Virus record (IMG/VR): IMGVR_UViG_3300034118_001588
Span: 1-25,369 of that record
Direction: 5' to 3' (one strand)
Source: a virus
Length of the DNA stretch: 25,369 bases
Both the position numbers and the translations under genes were made by a program. Positions within the stretch are counted from its first letter, which is position 1. Every line of letters starts with the position of its first letter. Shown here piece by piece: positions 1-7,693 of this stretch. The notes below the pieces were generated by a model. The model did not search any database, was not told the DNA's origin, and worked only from the letters and a program-made list of their open reading frames with translations.

Positions 1-7
1 ACGGTTA

Positions 8-163
8 CTAGCTATCAGCAAGTCTCTTCATACCATTACCGTTTTCTTTATAGAGGCGATCCAAAGCAGCCAACGCAGCAGTTTCTTTTTTAATAGCTTC
101 TGTTTCTTCTTGCACCTGTTTGATTCGACGATCAAGCGGTTCAAGCCAGTCGTGTTCAGACAT
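8..163 (-). CDS. Small hypothetical protein, 51 aa
   Basis: This short ORF starts at ATG (161-163) and stops at TAG (8-10), just downstream of the large fibre gene on the same strand. The protein is charged and probably helical: it begins MSEHDWLEPLDRRI, continues with a Gln/Glu/Lys-rich stretch that could form a short coiled coil, and ends KRLADS. I see no strong Shine-Dalgarno sequence. The family is not recognised. It is called a gene because of its position in the gene-dense minus strand and its coherent amphipathic composition; it could still be a chance frame. Confidence 0.5.
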   Translation of the reverse strand: MSEHDWLEPLDRRIKQVQEETEAIKKETAALAALDRLYKENGNGMKRLADS

Positions 164-177
164 AGAAAAGACGTGGA

Positions 178-222
178 TTAAGGGAACTGGCGGCGATAGT
201 CTTCAAGCCACTCTTCTCCCAT
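178..222 (-). CDS. Possible micro-ORF, 14 aa (19 aa from a TTG)
   Basis: This tiny minus-strand frame lies in the 120-base gap between the fibre gene and the 51-aa ORF. From ATG at 220-222 it reads MGEEWLEDYRRQFP; a TTG at 235-237 would add five residues, and a stop lies just beyond. Its W-L-E...R-R pattern resembles the start of the downstream 51-aa protein (DWLEPLDRR). Such a short frame is weak evidence on its own. It is listed mainly to say what the gap holds. Confidence 0.2.
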   Translation of the reverse strand: MGEEWLEDYRRQFP

Positions 223-283
223 CAGCTCTACAATCAATGATGTTTTCTTTTATTTTACCAGGTGTGATTAGTGAGTAGGACTA

Positions 284-3007
284 CTAGCTCAGGCGATAGG
301 TCACAAACGTGTTGGCAGCCGTGCGTCGTGAAGCAAAGCGACCAGAGGTGCCAGTAACAACAGAGCCAGAGCCGACGATGGTGTGAGCAGTGCCAGCAAG
401 TACGCGTACCAGGCTAAGACCTGTGTTGATGACGCTCCACTCAAATGTGAAGTTGTCATAGGTGCCATTAAAACCAGCTTGAGTGTCGGTGCCAGTGGGC
501 AGCGTCATGTCGGTTGCTAGTGCCGACGTGCTAGTGATAATGCCGGTTTTGAGGTTGGCAACAGTTAATGTTGCAGTGGCGTTGACAGCAGCGGGGGCAG
601 GTTGGTCGTAAGCTTTAACGCCGTCGTTGGTAATACGAAAACGCTCCGTCGGGCTGCTCGCTCCGTCGGCGGTAGTGAAGAACACTAAACGACCCGGCAT
701 ATCATTAGCGCCGGGGGTGCCGTCTACTTCGGCTTTTATTGATGCAGCAATTGTATTAAGGTCTATGCCATCATCTGCAACAAAAAGAATATTAGAAAGT
801 ACATCATTATTCTGCGCTATCGTCCTAGACGCAATAGAACCTCTTGTCTGGCCTAAGACTAAGTTTGAACCTGCTGTAGTTGCGTTTGTGCGAATAATTG
901 ACTGCCAGGCTACTCCTGCATCTCCGACTAGCTGAACATGAGGAGTTGATCCGCCTGCAGCAAGCGCACTAGACGTGCCAACTAAGAGCCTGCCGGAGCT
1001 GTCGATGCGGGCGCGTTCTGAACCGCCGCTCTTGAAAGCAATATTGCCGTTAGCATCCGACCCCGTGTACTCAAACTCTGCTGTCTTGGTGGAATCGGTA
1101 AGATTTACGCGAAGAATAGGGATATTTGTTCCACCTGCTCTCTGAAGTCGGAATATCTCGCCATCAGCGCTTTGTTGCACATGCAATAGCGACTGAGGCC
1201 CAGTAGTGCCAATCCCTACGTTGCCTGCCGATGTAATTCTCATCCGCTCCGTCGGACTTGATGCACCATCAAGAGTGGTAGAAAAGACCAGCCTGCCCGG
1301 CATGTCGTTAGCGCCGGGGGTGCCGTCTACTTCACAAGTAATCAGCCCAGCCTCGACAAATTCGGAGCCATCATTTCCTTGATATGAAACGCCGCCCAAT
1401 ATGTCATTAGCGGCAACAACAACATTCGTACCAAGGGCTCCACGGCTCCTGGCTAAAAATAAATTTGGATAGGGATTAGCGCTTGAGGCACTACCATTAG
1501 CAATGAGCGCAGCAGAGCTAAGAGAAGTAGTTGTACTTTCGACCTGTAACTGAGCGCTAATTGTGGAATTTCTAAAGTTTGTACGCGCATTAGACGTGCC
1601 AACTAAGAGCCTGCCGGAGCTGTCGATGCGGGCGTGCTCACTAGGGCCATTTCTAAACACATGAGCGCCCAGAGCAGAGCTAAAGTTCTGATTTTTGTAA
1701 ATTAAATCAAACGTAGTCGTATCTTTTATGATTGAACCAGTCCGGGCATTTGCGCTATTTGTACCGCCTATCGTAATACCAACAAATTCGCCAGAAGCCG
1801 AGTCGTTTCCGTTGCTTACGTGCAACGCATGGCCAGGGCTCGTAGTGCCAATCCCTACGTTGCCTCCTGAGGGGTTTAATGCGATTGGCCGAAACGCGGT
1901 CCCTGCTGTAATTGATTGAATCCAGGCGTAATTATTTGTTGTTTCAAAACCAAAATTCAAACGATTGGCAGTGTTTGTGCTGCCGCGAATTGCAAACTGA
2001 CCTCCGGCGTTTTGTTCAAACGTTGCGTCGCCTTGGACATGTAAAAGATTTACAGGACTCGTAGTGCCAATCCCTACTTTCCCTGTGTTATCAATAACGA
2101 CTCGCGTGTCCGTCCCGGTCTGTAGATACAGGGCACGGGCAGTGCCACCAAGACTTTGAGAGCGTACATAACCATATCTAGCCGTGGCGCCTGTAGATGC
2201 TGTTGTAGAATTACCTCCTATATAAACACCTGGTTGAGATGTACCGGGACCCCTGAATAAGGCGTAATTCTCTTCAGTGTCTGTCGTACTTGCTCCGACA
2301 ACTTCAATTGGAGTTGCAGGGCTACTAGTCCCCAGACCTAAGCGGCCATCAGAAGTAAACCGAGCACGCTCGGAACCATCAACACGAATGTCAATATATG
2401 ATGCGCTAGCAACATTGCCTTCATCAGCTCGAAGGGAAAGCGCTCCGTTGTTGTTAAGTATTTCGGCGTAAGAGTTGTCTGTTGTGTCGCGCAACCTTGC
2501 GGTAGGCAAAGCAGAAGTTATTTCAAAATTAGAGCTTGGCGAACCTCCAATGCCTACTTGTCCAGTTGCATTAATAAACAACCTCCCAGTGCCACTAGTC
2601 GAGATGGCTACTTGATCTGCACCGGGGGAGTATAGTCCAGAATTTGGGTCAGAAACAAAACTAATCGATGGATTTGCTGCCGTACCTGACGCAAATACAC
2701 CCGATGTAATGGTGTGAGTACCACCGCTGATGTTAGTGAAGTTACCGCTAGTAAAGTTTGCAGTAGTGCCCGTAACAGTAACCCCTGTTAATGAAGCAAA
2801 AGTTCCACTGGTAAACTGAGCGGTTGTTCCAGTAACGGTAACACCTGAAATTGTTTGACCCCGTACGGTATTACCAGAGATAGTTCCGGTTACTGTTACG
2901 TTTCCTGTAAAGGTAGGATTCTGAACTAAACCAGAAATTGCAACGCTTTTATCAACACCATCGCTAGTAAAGGTAATAGTGTCACACTTTAAAATTCCGT
3001 AAGCCAT
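284..3007 (-). CDS. Large repetitive tail-fibre-like protein, 907 aa
   Basis: Probable receptor-binding or side fibre. Residues 1 to about 110 carry short Thr/Gly/Val repeats such as SGVTVTGTTAQFTSG, also found in the neighbouring 596-aa protein. The middle is built of the fibre signature NVGIGTTSP-x-LLHV, alternating with ERARIDSSGRLLVGTS and DGTPGANDMPGRLVF blocks. In other phage fibres these blocks form beta-rich trimeric shafts. The C-terminal ~100 residues (from ATLTVANLKTG to TFVTYRLS) lack the blocks and probably form the tip domain. I see no Peptidase_S74 chaperone motif at the end. Start is ATG with a weak purine-rich leader; the gene ends in tandem TAG TAG. It lies 36 bases after the 596-aa fibre gene, so they are probably co-transcribed. 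The block pattern supports a fibre role; the receptor is unknown. Confidence 0.8.
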   Translation of the reverse strand: MAYGILKCDTITFTSDGVDKSVAISGLVQNPTFTGNVTVTGTISGNTVRGQTISGVTVTGTTAQFTSGTFASLTGVTVTGTTANFTSGNFTNISGGTHTITSGVFASGTAANPSISFVSDPNSGLYSPGADQVAISTSGTGRLFINATGQVGIGGSPSSNFEITSALPTARLRDTTDNSYAEILNNNGALSLRADEGNVASASYIDIRVDGSERARFTSDGRLGLGTSSPATPIEVVGASTTDTEENYALFRGPGTSQPGVYIGGNSTTASTGATARYGYVRSQSLGGTARALYLQTGTDTRVVIDNTGKVGIGTTSPVNLLHVQGDATFEQNAGGQFAIRGSTNTANRLNFGFETTNNYAWIQSITAGTAFRPIALNPSGGNVGIGTTSPGHALHVSNGNDSASGEFVGITIGGTNSANARTGSIIKDTTTFDLIYKNQNFSSALGAHVFRNGPSEHARIDSSGRLLVGTSNARTNFRNSTISAQLQVESTTTSLSSAALIANGSASSANPYPNLFLARSRGALGTNVVVAANDILGGVSYQGNDGSEFVEAGLITCEVDGTPGANDMPGRLVFSTTLDGASSPTERMRITSAGNVGIGTTGPQSLLHVQQSADGEIFRLQRAGGTNIPILRVNLTDSTKTAEFEYTGSDANGNIAFKSGGSERARIDSSGRLLVGTSSALAAGGSTPHVQLVGDAGVAWQSIIRTNATTAGSNLVLGQTRGSIASRTIAQNNDVLSNILFVADDGIDLNTIAASIKAEVDGTPGANDMPGRLVFFTTADGASSPTERFRITNDGVKAYDQPAPAAVNATATLTVANLKTGIITSTSALATDMTLPTGTDTQAGFNGTYDNFTFEWSVINTGLSLVRVLAGTAHTIVGSGSVVTGTSGRFASRRTAANTFVTYRLS
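642..730. repeat. Intragenic repeat A, copy 1 (partner 1245-1333)
   Basis: This 89-base segment of the 907-aa fibre gene matches 1245-1333 in length and partly in sequence; the last 26 bases (ttagcgccgg...tctacttc) are identical. It encodes the block DGTPGANDMPGRLVF followed by DGASSPTER. The near-identity suggests recent duplication or gene conversion inside the fibre. Confidence 0.7.
970..1013. repeat. 44-bp perfect direct repeat, copy 1 (partner 1591-1634)
   Basis: These 44 bases are identical to 1591-1634. They encode the ARIDSSGRLLVGTS block of the fibre on the minus strand. A perfect 44-base match within one gene points to recent duplication or ongoing homogenisation. Confidence 0.85.
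1245..1333. repeat. Intragenic repeat A, copy 2 (partner 642-730)
   Basis: Second copy of the fibre block described at 642-730, encoding DGTPGANDMPGRLVF plus DGASSPTERM. The divergence is concentrated in its first half. Confidence 0.7.
1591..1634. repeat. 44-bp perfect direct repeat, copy 2 (partner 970-1013)
   Basis: Second copy of the 44-base identical block in the 907-aa fibre gene. The flanking sequences differ, so only the ARIDSSGRLLVGTS block is duplicated. Confidence 0.85.
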
Positions 3008-3043
3008 TTTGTTGTCTCTTTTTGTTTATTTTAGCCGAGAAAA

Positions 3044-4834
3044 TTACGGAAGAATGATTAGTGGACCTTGGATTACAAACCCACTTGCGCTACCGGAAAC
3101 AACGCCAGAACACACAATGGCAGGCGTTGCGCCAGATGGCGTGGTTATCCTAAGCGTGCTCCCAGTGATGTTTGTAAACGTACCGGTTGCACCAGTAACT
3201 GTTACACCAGAAACAGTTGTAAATGTTGCAGTAACACCTGTGGTTGTTGTTCCTGTTAATGAAATAAATGTCCCAGTTGTTGCGGAGGTTGTGACTGCTT
3301 GAACCGTAGTACCTGTAATTGTTGTGCCACTAAGGGTACCGGTAATCTGAACACCAGAAGCAAAAAAACCAGAACCAAGGACATTAAGGTCACCTGATAC
3401 TGTCGTGTTAGTAAAAGCAAGGTTAATTGCCGCAAGTGTTTGGAAAATACCTGTCGTTGCATTGACTGTTGTTCCTGTGTACGTCGTACCACTAAGATTG
3501 GTAAAGACGCCAGACGTACCTTGGATCGTATTACCAGTGATTGTGGCCCCAGAAACACTGGTGGTGAAAACGCCTGCGATACCGGTCAGATTCGTGAAAC
3601 TGCCAGTGTCTCCTGTGACAAGCAGACCGGAAACATGTGTGGTAAATGTACCGGTTGCTCCCGTCAGGGAAGTAAAAGTACCAATGTTACCGGTAACGGT
3701 TGCGCCTGAAACTTGAGTGGTAAATGTCCCGGACGTACTCGTCAGGTTTGTAAAAACACCTGAGGCACCGGTAATTGTGGTGGCCGATAACTGACTAGTA
3801 AAGACACCGGATACACCAGAAACAATCGTTGCGGCAACTGTGTTACCAGTGACTGTTGCACCAGAAACTCTGGTGAATGTACCGGATACACCAGTCAGTG
3901 TTGTGTATTGTCCGGTGTCACCAGTAATGACTGCACCCGAAAGGAACTGTGTAAAAACACCAGAGATACCAGAGACGTTACCAAAGGCACCCGTATTGCC
4001 TGTTACGGTTGCACCAGAAACCCTGGTTGTGAAAGTACCGGAAACACCTGTGAGATTAGCAGTTTGTACCGTATTTCCGGTAATGGTTGCGCCAGATAAC
4101 TGTGTTGTGAAAACACCCGATACACCAGTGACACTTGTGAATTGTGCCGTAGATCCAGTTACTGTTGTTCCAGATAATGTTCCTGTGACCTGAACACCGT
4201 TACTAAATTGAGCAGTGCCAGTAACCGTCAGTCCGCTAGCAACGGAAAGATTACCGTTTACATCCAGTACAGGCGTACCAAGGACCTGGAACGTACCTGT
4301 GGTTGCTGCGACGGTAGTACCAGTGATTGTGACACCGCTCAGATTTGTGAATACACCAGATGGCGAGCGGACAATACCACCTGTAATCGTGGCACCTGAT
4401 AGGTTTTGATAAACGCCAGACGTAAAAGCACTTGTCGTACCTGTTGCGGTCGTAACCGTGGCAGTGACTGCGTTGACATTGGTGCCTTGTACGTTGGTTC
4501 CGGTAATGGTCAGACCACTGACGGTACCACTAATAACCGCATTATTTTGAACTACAATGCCACTGAATGTACTAGATCCAGAAGCTGTAATTGAATTGAA
4601 TGAGCTAGTGCCAGAAACCGTTAGGTTCCCTGAGATTGTGACGTTACCACTGAAGGTTGCGCCACTGGCAGGTGCGTAATACTCATTAAGATATTCTTTG
4701 AATTGAGTAAAGGTAATTTTTTTGTTGCGTAAAGTGGGGTCAACCTCGAAGACATGGACGAGCGTTAGCAGGTCCTGTTCATCGATCTCGCCCCCACTGA
4801 TGGCAGGGAATTCACTGATCCTACGGTTTGACAC
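3044..4834 (-). CDS. Tandem-repeat tail-fibre-like protein, 596 aa
   Basis: Probable virion fibre. The first ~60 residues are a non-repetitive head (RISEFPAISGGEIDEQDLL, then NKKITFTQFKEYL). In cyanophage fibre proteins such a head is likely to attach the fibre to the virion (family knowledge plus inference). Nearly all the rest is a tandem array of about 26 residues with the consensus VSGATVTGNTGxFxNLTG and SGTFTT, giving a DNA period near 78 bases. It is almost purely Thr/Ser/Gly/Val, as in beta-helical shafts. The C-terminus (SGSASGFVIQGPLIILP) is short, with no obvious globular tip. The start is GTG at 4832-4834, chosen because the head begins MSNRRISEF. It lies just upstream of the 907-aa fibre, which shares the repeat style; the two may assemble end to end. 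Confidence 0.75.
   Translation of the reverse strand: MSNRRISEFPAISGGEIDEQDLLTLVHVFEVDPTLRNKKITFTQFKEYLNEYYAPASGATFSGNVTISGNLTVSGTSSFNSITASGSSTFSGIVVQNNAVISGTVSGLTITGTNVQGTNVNAVTATVTTATGTTSAFTSGVYQNLSGATITGGIVRSPSGVFTNLSGVTITGTTVAATTGTFQVLGTPVLDVNGNLSVASGLTVTGTAQFSNGVQVTGTLSGTTVTGSTAQFTSVTGVSGVFTTQLSGATITGNTVQTANLTGVSGTFTTRVSGATVTGNTGAFGNVSGISGVFTQFLSGAVITGDTGQYTTLTGVSGTFTRVSGATVTGNTVAATIVSGVSGVFTSQLSATTITGASGVFTNLTSTSGTFTTQVSGATVTGNIGTFTSLTGATGTFTTHVSGLLVTGDTGSFTNLTGIAGVFTTSVSGATITGNTIQGTSGVFTNLSGTTYTGTTVNATTGIFQTLAAINLAFTNTTVSGDLNVLGSGFFASGVQITGTLSGTTITGTTVQAVTTSATTGTFISLTGTTTTGVTATFTTVSGVTVTGATGTFTNITGSTLRITTPSGATPAIVCSGVVSGSASGFVIQGPLIILP
3480..4420. repeat. Tandem coding repeats of about 78 bp in the fibre gene
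   Basis: Within the 596-aa fibre gene the unit VSGATVTGNT...SGVFTT recurs about ten times with a period near 26 residues. Units are diverged at DNA level but keep the same Gly/Thr positions. The boundaries given are approximate. Such arrays commonly change copy number by slippage or recombination. Confidence 0.6.
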
Positions 4835-4877
4835 CTACTTATTTCTCAAGCTTTCTCTTCATTATAAATGGGCTTAT

Positions 4878-5177
4878 TTAGCGCACCTTAATCTCAACAC
4901 GTGGCAAAACATTCGTTACAATGTTCCAGGACCATTGGATTCCTGTGACAATCCCGCAGGAAAGCAGGATAACCAACAGAATTTCAGCGACTGTTAAATT
5001 GCGTCGCACATAAACAACCTGAGGTTGCTGTTGTGGAATTACTGCTTGCTGTGCAATGGTTTGTTGAATGGCAAGCTCACGTGCCCTAGTCTTCATCTGC
5101 GCAAGCATCTCAGGTGTGATCTGCCCTTCTAGTGTTTGGGGCATTGGTGGCTGACTAGGGGGAATCTGCTCTTCCAT
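4878..5177 (-). CDS. Small single-pass membrane protein, 99 aa
   Basis: The N-terminal half is polar and rich in Pro and Gln (EEQIPPSQPPMPQ, then a helix with QQTIAQQ and IPQQQPQ). It is followed by one hydrophobic segment, LTVAEILLVILLSCGIVTGI, and a short basic tail VEIKVR. This predicts a single membrane helix near the C-terminus. I chose ATG 5175-5177; an in-frame TTG at 5198 would add seven residues. The gene precedes the fibre genes on the same strand and diverges from the plus-strand cluster at 5229. The family is not recognised. A lysis-accessory role (holin or spanin-like) is possible from the topology, but nothing in the sequence proves it. Confidence 0.7.
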   Translation of the reverse strand: MEEQIPPSQPPMPQTLEGQITPEMLAQMKTRARELAIQQTIAQQAVIPQQQPQVVYVRRNLTVAEILLVILLSCGIVTGIQWSWNIVTNVLPRVEIKVR

Positions 5178-5214
5178 GGTCGCAAATTGTTTTCCCAAAG
5201 ACTAACATATAAAC

Positions 5215-5220
5215 AAAGGA
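5215..5220 (+). promoter_or_regulatory. Shine-Dalgarno that fixes the HTH gene start
   Basis: AAAGGA at 5215-5220 lies 8 bases before ATG 5229. It favours 5229 over the nearby in-frame ATG 5220, which begins inside the motif, and over the much earlier codon at 5136. Confidence 0.7.
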
Positions 5221-5228
5221 TGTGCAGT

Positions 5229-5639
5229 ATGCAGTACGGACTACGCAAAAGCTTAGAGGATATTGCGTACGAGCTAAAAGGCATTAAGAATATCCTTGGT
5301 TCGATGTGGCACAGCCGTTATTCAACTGGGGAAACGGACGCATTAAATCCAGAGGCTTTTGCCGATGAGTACATCTCGACAGAAGAATGTGGTAAACGCC
5401 TGGGCGTCTCAGACCAAACCATCCGTAACTGGATTTCTATCGGAAGAAAAACCCCAGATAAAGGCTGGGTAGAGGGCATCCATTATGTCAATGTTTCTCC
5501 TGATGTACACCGCAAAGCAGTCCTCCGGATCCCTTGGAATCGACTGATCCAATCCTTTGCCAAGAACGAAAACCTGGATTTAAAAAATCTACGGGCACAT
5601 TATGACCAATACAAAAACAATCGGGGCTTCCTTGAATAA
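5229..5639 (+). CDS. Helix-turn-helix DNA-binding protein, 136 aa
   Basis: Probable transcription regulator or excisionase-like DNA-binding protein. Residues 1-28 form an amphipathic helix (LRKSLEDIAYELKGIKNIL). Residues about 49-70 carry a MerR/excisionase-type helix-turn-helix (YISTEECGKRLGVSDQTIRN), followed by a wing and GIHY. That layout is shared with the 72-aa HTH protein at 12855 (GPHY). The C-terminus is charged and helical. It opens a plus-strand cluster of five genes and its TAA overlaps the next ATG (TAATG), so translation is probably coupled. Its target is unknown. Standing first in a divergent unit, it could control the shared intergenic region at 5178-5228. Confidence 0.75.
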   Translation: MQYGLRKSLEDIAYELKGIKNILGSMWHSRYSTGETDALNPEAFADEYISTEECGKRLGVSDQTIRNWISIGRKTPDKGWVEGIHYVNVSPDVHRKAVLRIPWNRLIQSFAKNENLDLKNLRAHYDQYKNNRGFLE

Positions 5640-6106
5640 TGGCTCATCGTTTCCAGGGAATTGATCTTGGTTCTGTAACGGTTGAGAACCATGAGGAAAT
5701 GCTGCCCGAATCGTTGATCAGACAAGTGGAGATGTTCTTGCCACCCATTGGATCATTTGATGATGGCTGCCTGCGCAGGTACCTAGAAAACCTAAAAAAC
5801 TACGAAGAAGAGGACGCCAATTCTGGTATGACTCTTGCCAATCGATTACGTCTTGCATTCCATGATCTGAACGCAGATACAATCTGCGGCAAATTCCCCC
5901 AAGCAGAACTGCCTTTGAAACGAAGGTTACGTTGCGTGGCTGAATACCTTATCCGGTCTGGAGAATTTGATAAGGTAAGGGATGAAAACGGAAAACTTGT
6001 TAAAAAACGTGGAGTACTAGGCAAATTGGTTGTACTGTACCAACCAACGCCTAAGCTCCTGGAATCATTACACCGACAAGGATTGTTAAAAGATGGATCG
6101 ACGTGA
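5639..6106 (+). CDS. Hypothetical protein, 155 aa, possible winged helix
   Basis: The family is not recognised. The N-terminal half is acidic (NYEEEDANSG). The C-terminal half alternates helices with a basic hairpin (KLVKKRGVLGKLVVLYQPTP) and a last helix LLESLHRQGLL, which could be a winged-helix DNA-binding fold; this is inference from the pattern only. It is translationally coupled to the HTH gene (TAATG at 5637-5641), and its 3' end overlaps the next gene by 14 bases, indicating one operon with the 127-aa, Dam-like and perhaps dcd genes. Confidence 0.75.
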   Translation: MAHRFQGIDLGSVTVENHEEMLPESLIRQVEMFLPPIGSFDDGCLRRYLENLKNYEEEDANSGMTLANRLRLAFHDLNADTICGKFPQAELPLKRRLRCVAEYLIRSGEFDKVRDENGKLVKKRGVLGKLVVLYQPTPKLLESLHRQGLLKDGST

Positions 6107-6476
6107 AAAACTAATTGCTTCTGTGATTGGACCAGAGCTTGATGAAAAAAAAGCCAAGATGCTTGATGCAACAATCAAGTTAATTCTTGGTGATATGGGC
6201 GAGCAATACTGCAAGATGTGGGAGATTGAAGGCCCAGGTGTCATGGTGTTCCAGCCACGCAACAAAAAACGCTCTATGTTCTTTTGGACTTTAAAAGAGC
6301 TCCATGCGGCGCAAGAAGATTGTGAGCGGAATAACGACGGTGATCTAGCTGAAACTTTTAGGCGCATCCTTGGAGCAGCACAAAAGATCGATCCAACGGA
6401 AAAAGCAGGTTATATCATCAATGATGATGAAGGTATGCGTTATTTCGAGATTGATTACAACAAGACTGCAGAGTAA
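6093..6476 (+). CDS. Hypothetical protein, 127 aa
   Basis: The family is not recognised. It is a soluble, charged protein: an N-terminal helical part (EKLIASVIGPELDEKKAKML), a central beta-like stretch (GPGVMVFQPRNKKRSMFFW), then helical and acidic (LHAAQEDCERNNDGDLAETF). The start ATG lies inside the end of the 155-aa gene and is preceded by AAGGA at a usable distance. Its TAA overlaps the next ATG (TAATG at 6474-6478). The tight coupling on both sides supports a real gene. Confidence 0.75.
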   Translation: MDRREKLIASVIGPELDEKKAKMLDATIKLILGDMGEQYCKMWEIEGPGVMVFQPRNKKRSMFFWTLKELHAAQEDCERNNDGDLAETFRRILGAAQKIDPTEKAGYIINDDEGMRYFEIDYNKTAE

Positions 6477-7072
6477 TGGCTGAAAAAGGCGTACGTGGCG
6501 TTGCAGCTCGCAATGAAGGTGTCGAGTTAATCACCAATAAAGACTTGGTACTTGCTGCCAACGAGCTGTTGGGTGGCATCACTCTTGATGTGGCTAGTTC
6601 CAAAGTTGCCAATGAGTATATCGAAGCAGAGAACTATTACACACCAACGGATGATGGCTTGAATGCACAACAATGGCACGGAAGTTGTTACCTGTTTCCA
6701 CCAGCGGGTGCCTACTTTTGGGATCAAAAGCATGAAAAATGGAAGATGACAAGGGCTTCTTCGTTGACCCTGACATCGTCCCATGCCGTTTGGTTCCGCA
6801 GAATGTACCATGCATGGCTTTCAAAAGAAATAAAGCAAGGTCTTTATTTCAGCAACTGCCCTGACATGATTCGTTACGAGCCCAAGATCTTTAAGTTTCC
6901 GATGTGCATTTTACGAAGTGCACCTTATGTCATGTGCCACAAAGACGGAGAGGTAAACAGGAAACGCACATGCACCTCATTTCTTGTGTACCTGCCACCA
7001 CAGGATTCCTCTGGTGATGCCGTGGATTCTTTCGTAAAAATTTATGGGGAGCGCGGACACCTTCTTGTGTAA
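6476..7072 (+). CDS. Dam-like N6-adenine methyltransferase homologue with altered catalytic motif, 198 aa
   Basis: Resembles phage DNA N6-adenine methyltransferases of the Dam (PF05869-type) family. The conserved front half is visible: ELLGGITLDVASS, a YYTPTDDGL block and QQWHGSCYLFPP. The family's catalytic motif, normally NPPY or DPPY, here reads FPPA (in LFPPAGAYFW), so the Asn/Asp and the Tyr are both absent. The later part (IFKFPMCILRSAPYV, then TSFLVYLPP) fits the family's final strands. The methyl-transfer reaction is therefore doubtful. It may be a catalytically dead DNA-binding or decoy protein, or have a diverged active site. It is coupled to the upstream gene by TAATG and lies 33 bases before dCTP deaminase. 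Confidence 0.6.
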   Translation: MAEKGVRGVAARNEGVELITNKDLVLAANELLGGITLDVASSKVANEYIEAENYYTPTDDGLNAQQWHGSCYLFPPAGAYFWDQKHEKWKMTRASSLTLTSSHAVWFRRMYHAWLSKEIKQGLYFSNCPDMIRYEPKIFKFPMCILRSAPYVMCHKDGEVNRKRTCTSFLVYLPPQDSSGDAVDSFVKIYGERGHLLV

Positions 7073-7105
7073 TCTCTGTAGACTGAAGGACGATTACAGG
7101 GATTT

Positions 7106-7693
7106 ATGAGCGTCCTGGCCGACTGGGAGATCAAGCAACTGGCGGAAGACGACCAGATGATCGAACCCTTTGTGGATCATTTGGTCAACAAAGAAGATGG
7201 ACGCAAGCTTCTTAGCTATGGTCTTAGCTCTTACGGCTATGACATCCGTTTGTCTCCTGCACAATGCCTGATCTTTGGCAAGGTACAAGCTGGTGATTGT
7301 GATCCAAAGAACTTTGATCCTGACATCCTGAAACCTGCAGATCTTCTGGAGGATGAACGCGGTCAGTATTTCTTACTTCCTCCGTATGGCTATTGTCTTG
7401 GCGTTGCTCAAGAACGTCTGAAGCTTCCTCGTGATGTCACCGTCGTTGCCGTTGGTAAATCTACTTACGCACGTTCAGGTATCCTGGTCAACATTACGCC
7501 AGCCGAAAGTGGATGGGAAGGTTACTTGACGCTTGAAATCAGTAATTGCACTGGGCTCTTCAATCGCATCTATGCAAATGAAGGGATTACGCAACTGCTC
7601 TTCTATCGTGGTAATCCTTGTCATACCACGTACCAAGATCGGAAGGGTAAGTACCAAGACCAACCAAACAACGTGGTCTTTTCTCAGGTTTAA
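7106..7693 (+). CDS. dcd: dCTP deaminase, 195 aa
   Basis: Deaminates dCTP to dUTP, the step leading to dUMP and then dTTP, so it would support thymidylate supply for phage replication. The family motifs are clear: SYGYDIRLS near residue 42, GKSTYARSGI at 117-126 (Ser119 and Arg123 matching the catalytic Ser and Arg of E. coli Dcd), and GWEGYLTLEISN at 136-147 with Glu144 as catalytic base. Length matches the family (about 190 aa). An AGGG element just before the ATG may serve as ribosome binding site. It ends the plus-strand cluster, and its stop overlaps that of the opposing gene in the self-complementary TTAA at 7690-7693. A bifunctional dCTP deaminase/dUTPase cannot be excluded. Confidence 0.9.
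   Translation: MSVLADWEIKQLAEDDQMIEPFVDHLVNKEDGRKLLSYGLSSYGYDIRLSPAQCLIFGKVQAGDCDPKNFDPDILKPADLLEDERGQYFLLPPYGYCLGVAQERLKLPRDVTVVAVGKSTYARSGILVNITPAESGWEGYLTLEISNCTGLFNRIYANEGITQLLFYRGNPCHTTYQDRKGKYQDQPNNVVFSQV

Noticed and set aside
273-292. Inverted repeat at the end of the 907-aa fibre gene as a terminator
   Set aside because: The stem is imperfect and no T run follows on the minus strand.
627-935. Plus-strand frames across the two fibre genes (here, and several at 3009-4594)
   Set aside because: They are complements of Gly/Thr/Val repeats, giving artificial Pro/Val-rich or Cys/Thr-rich products; the minus-strand fibre frames explain the sequence.
1843-2085. Repeated gtagtgccaatccctac copies as a CRISPR-like array
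   Set aside because: The copies (also near 1203) encode the VGIGTT fibre block, have irregular spacing and lie within one open frame.
5187-5213. Possible promoter TTGTTT - 15 bases - TATAAA in the divergent region
   Set aside because: The spacing is short, and the predicted start near 5220 would remove the Shine-Dalgarno of the gene at 5229.
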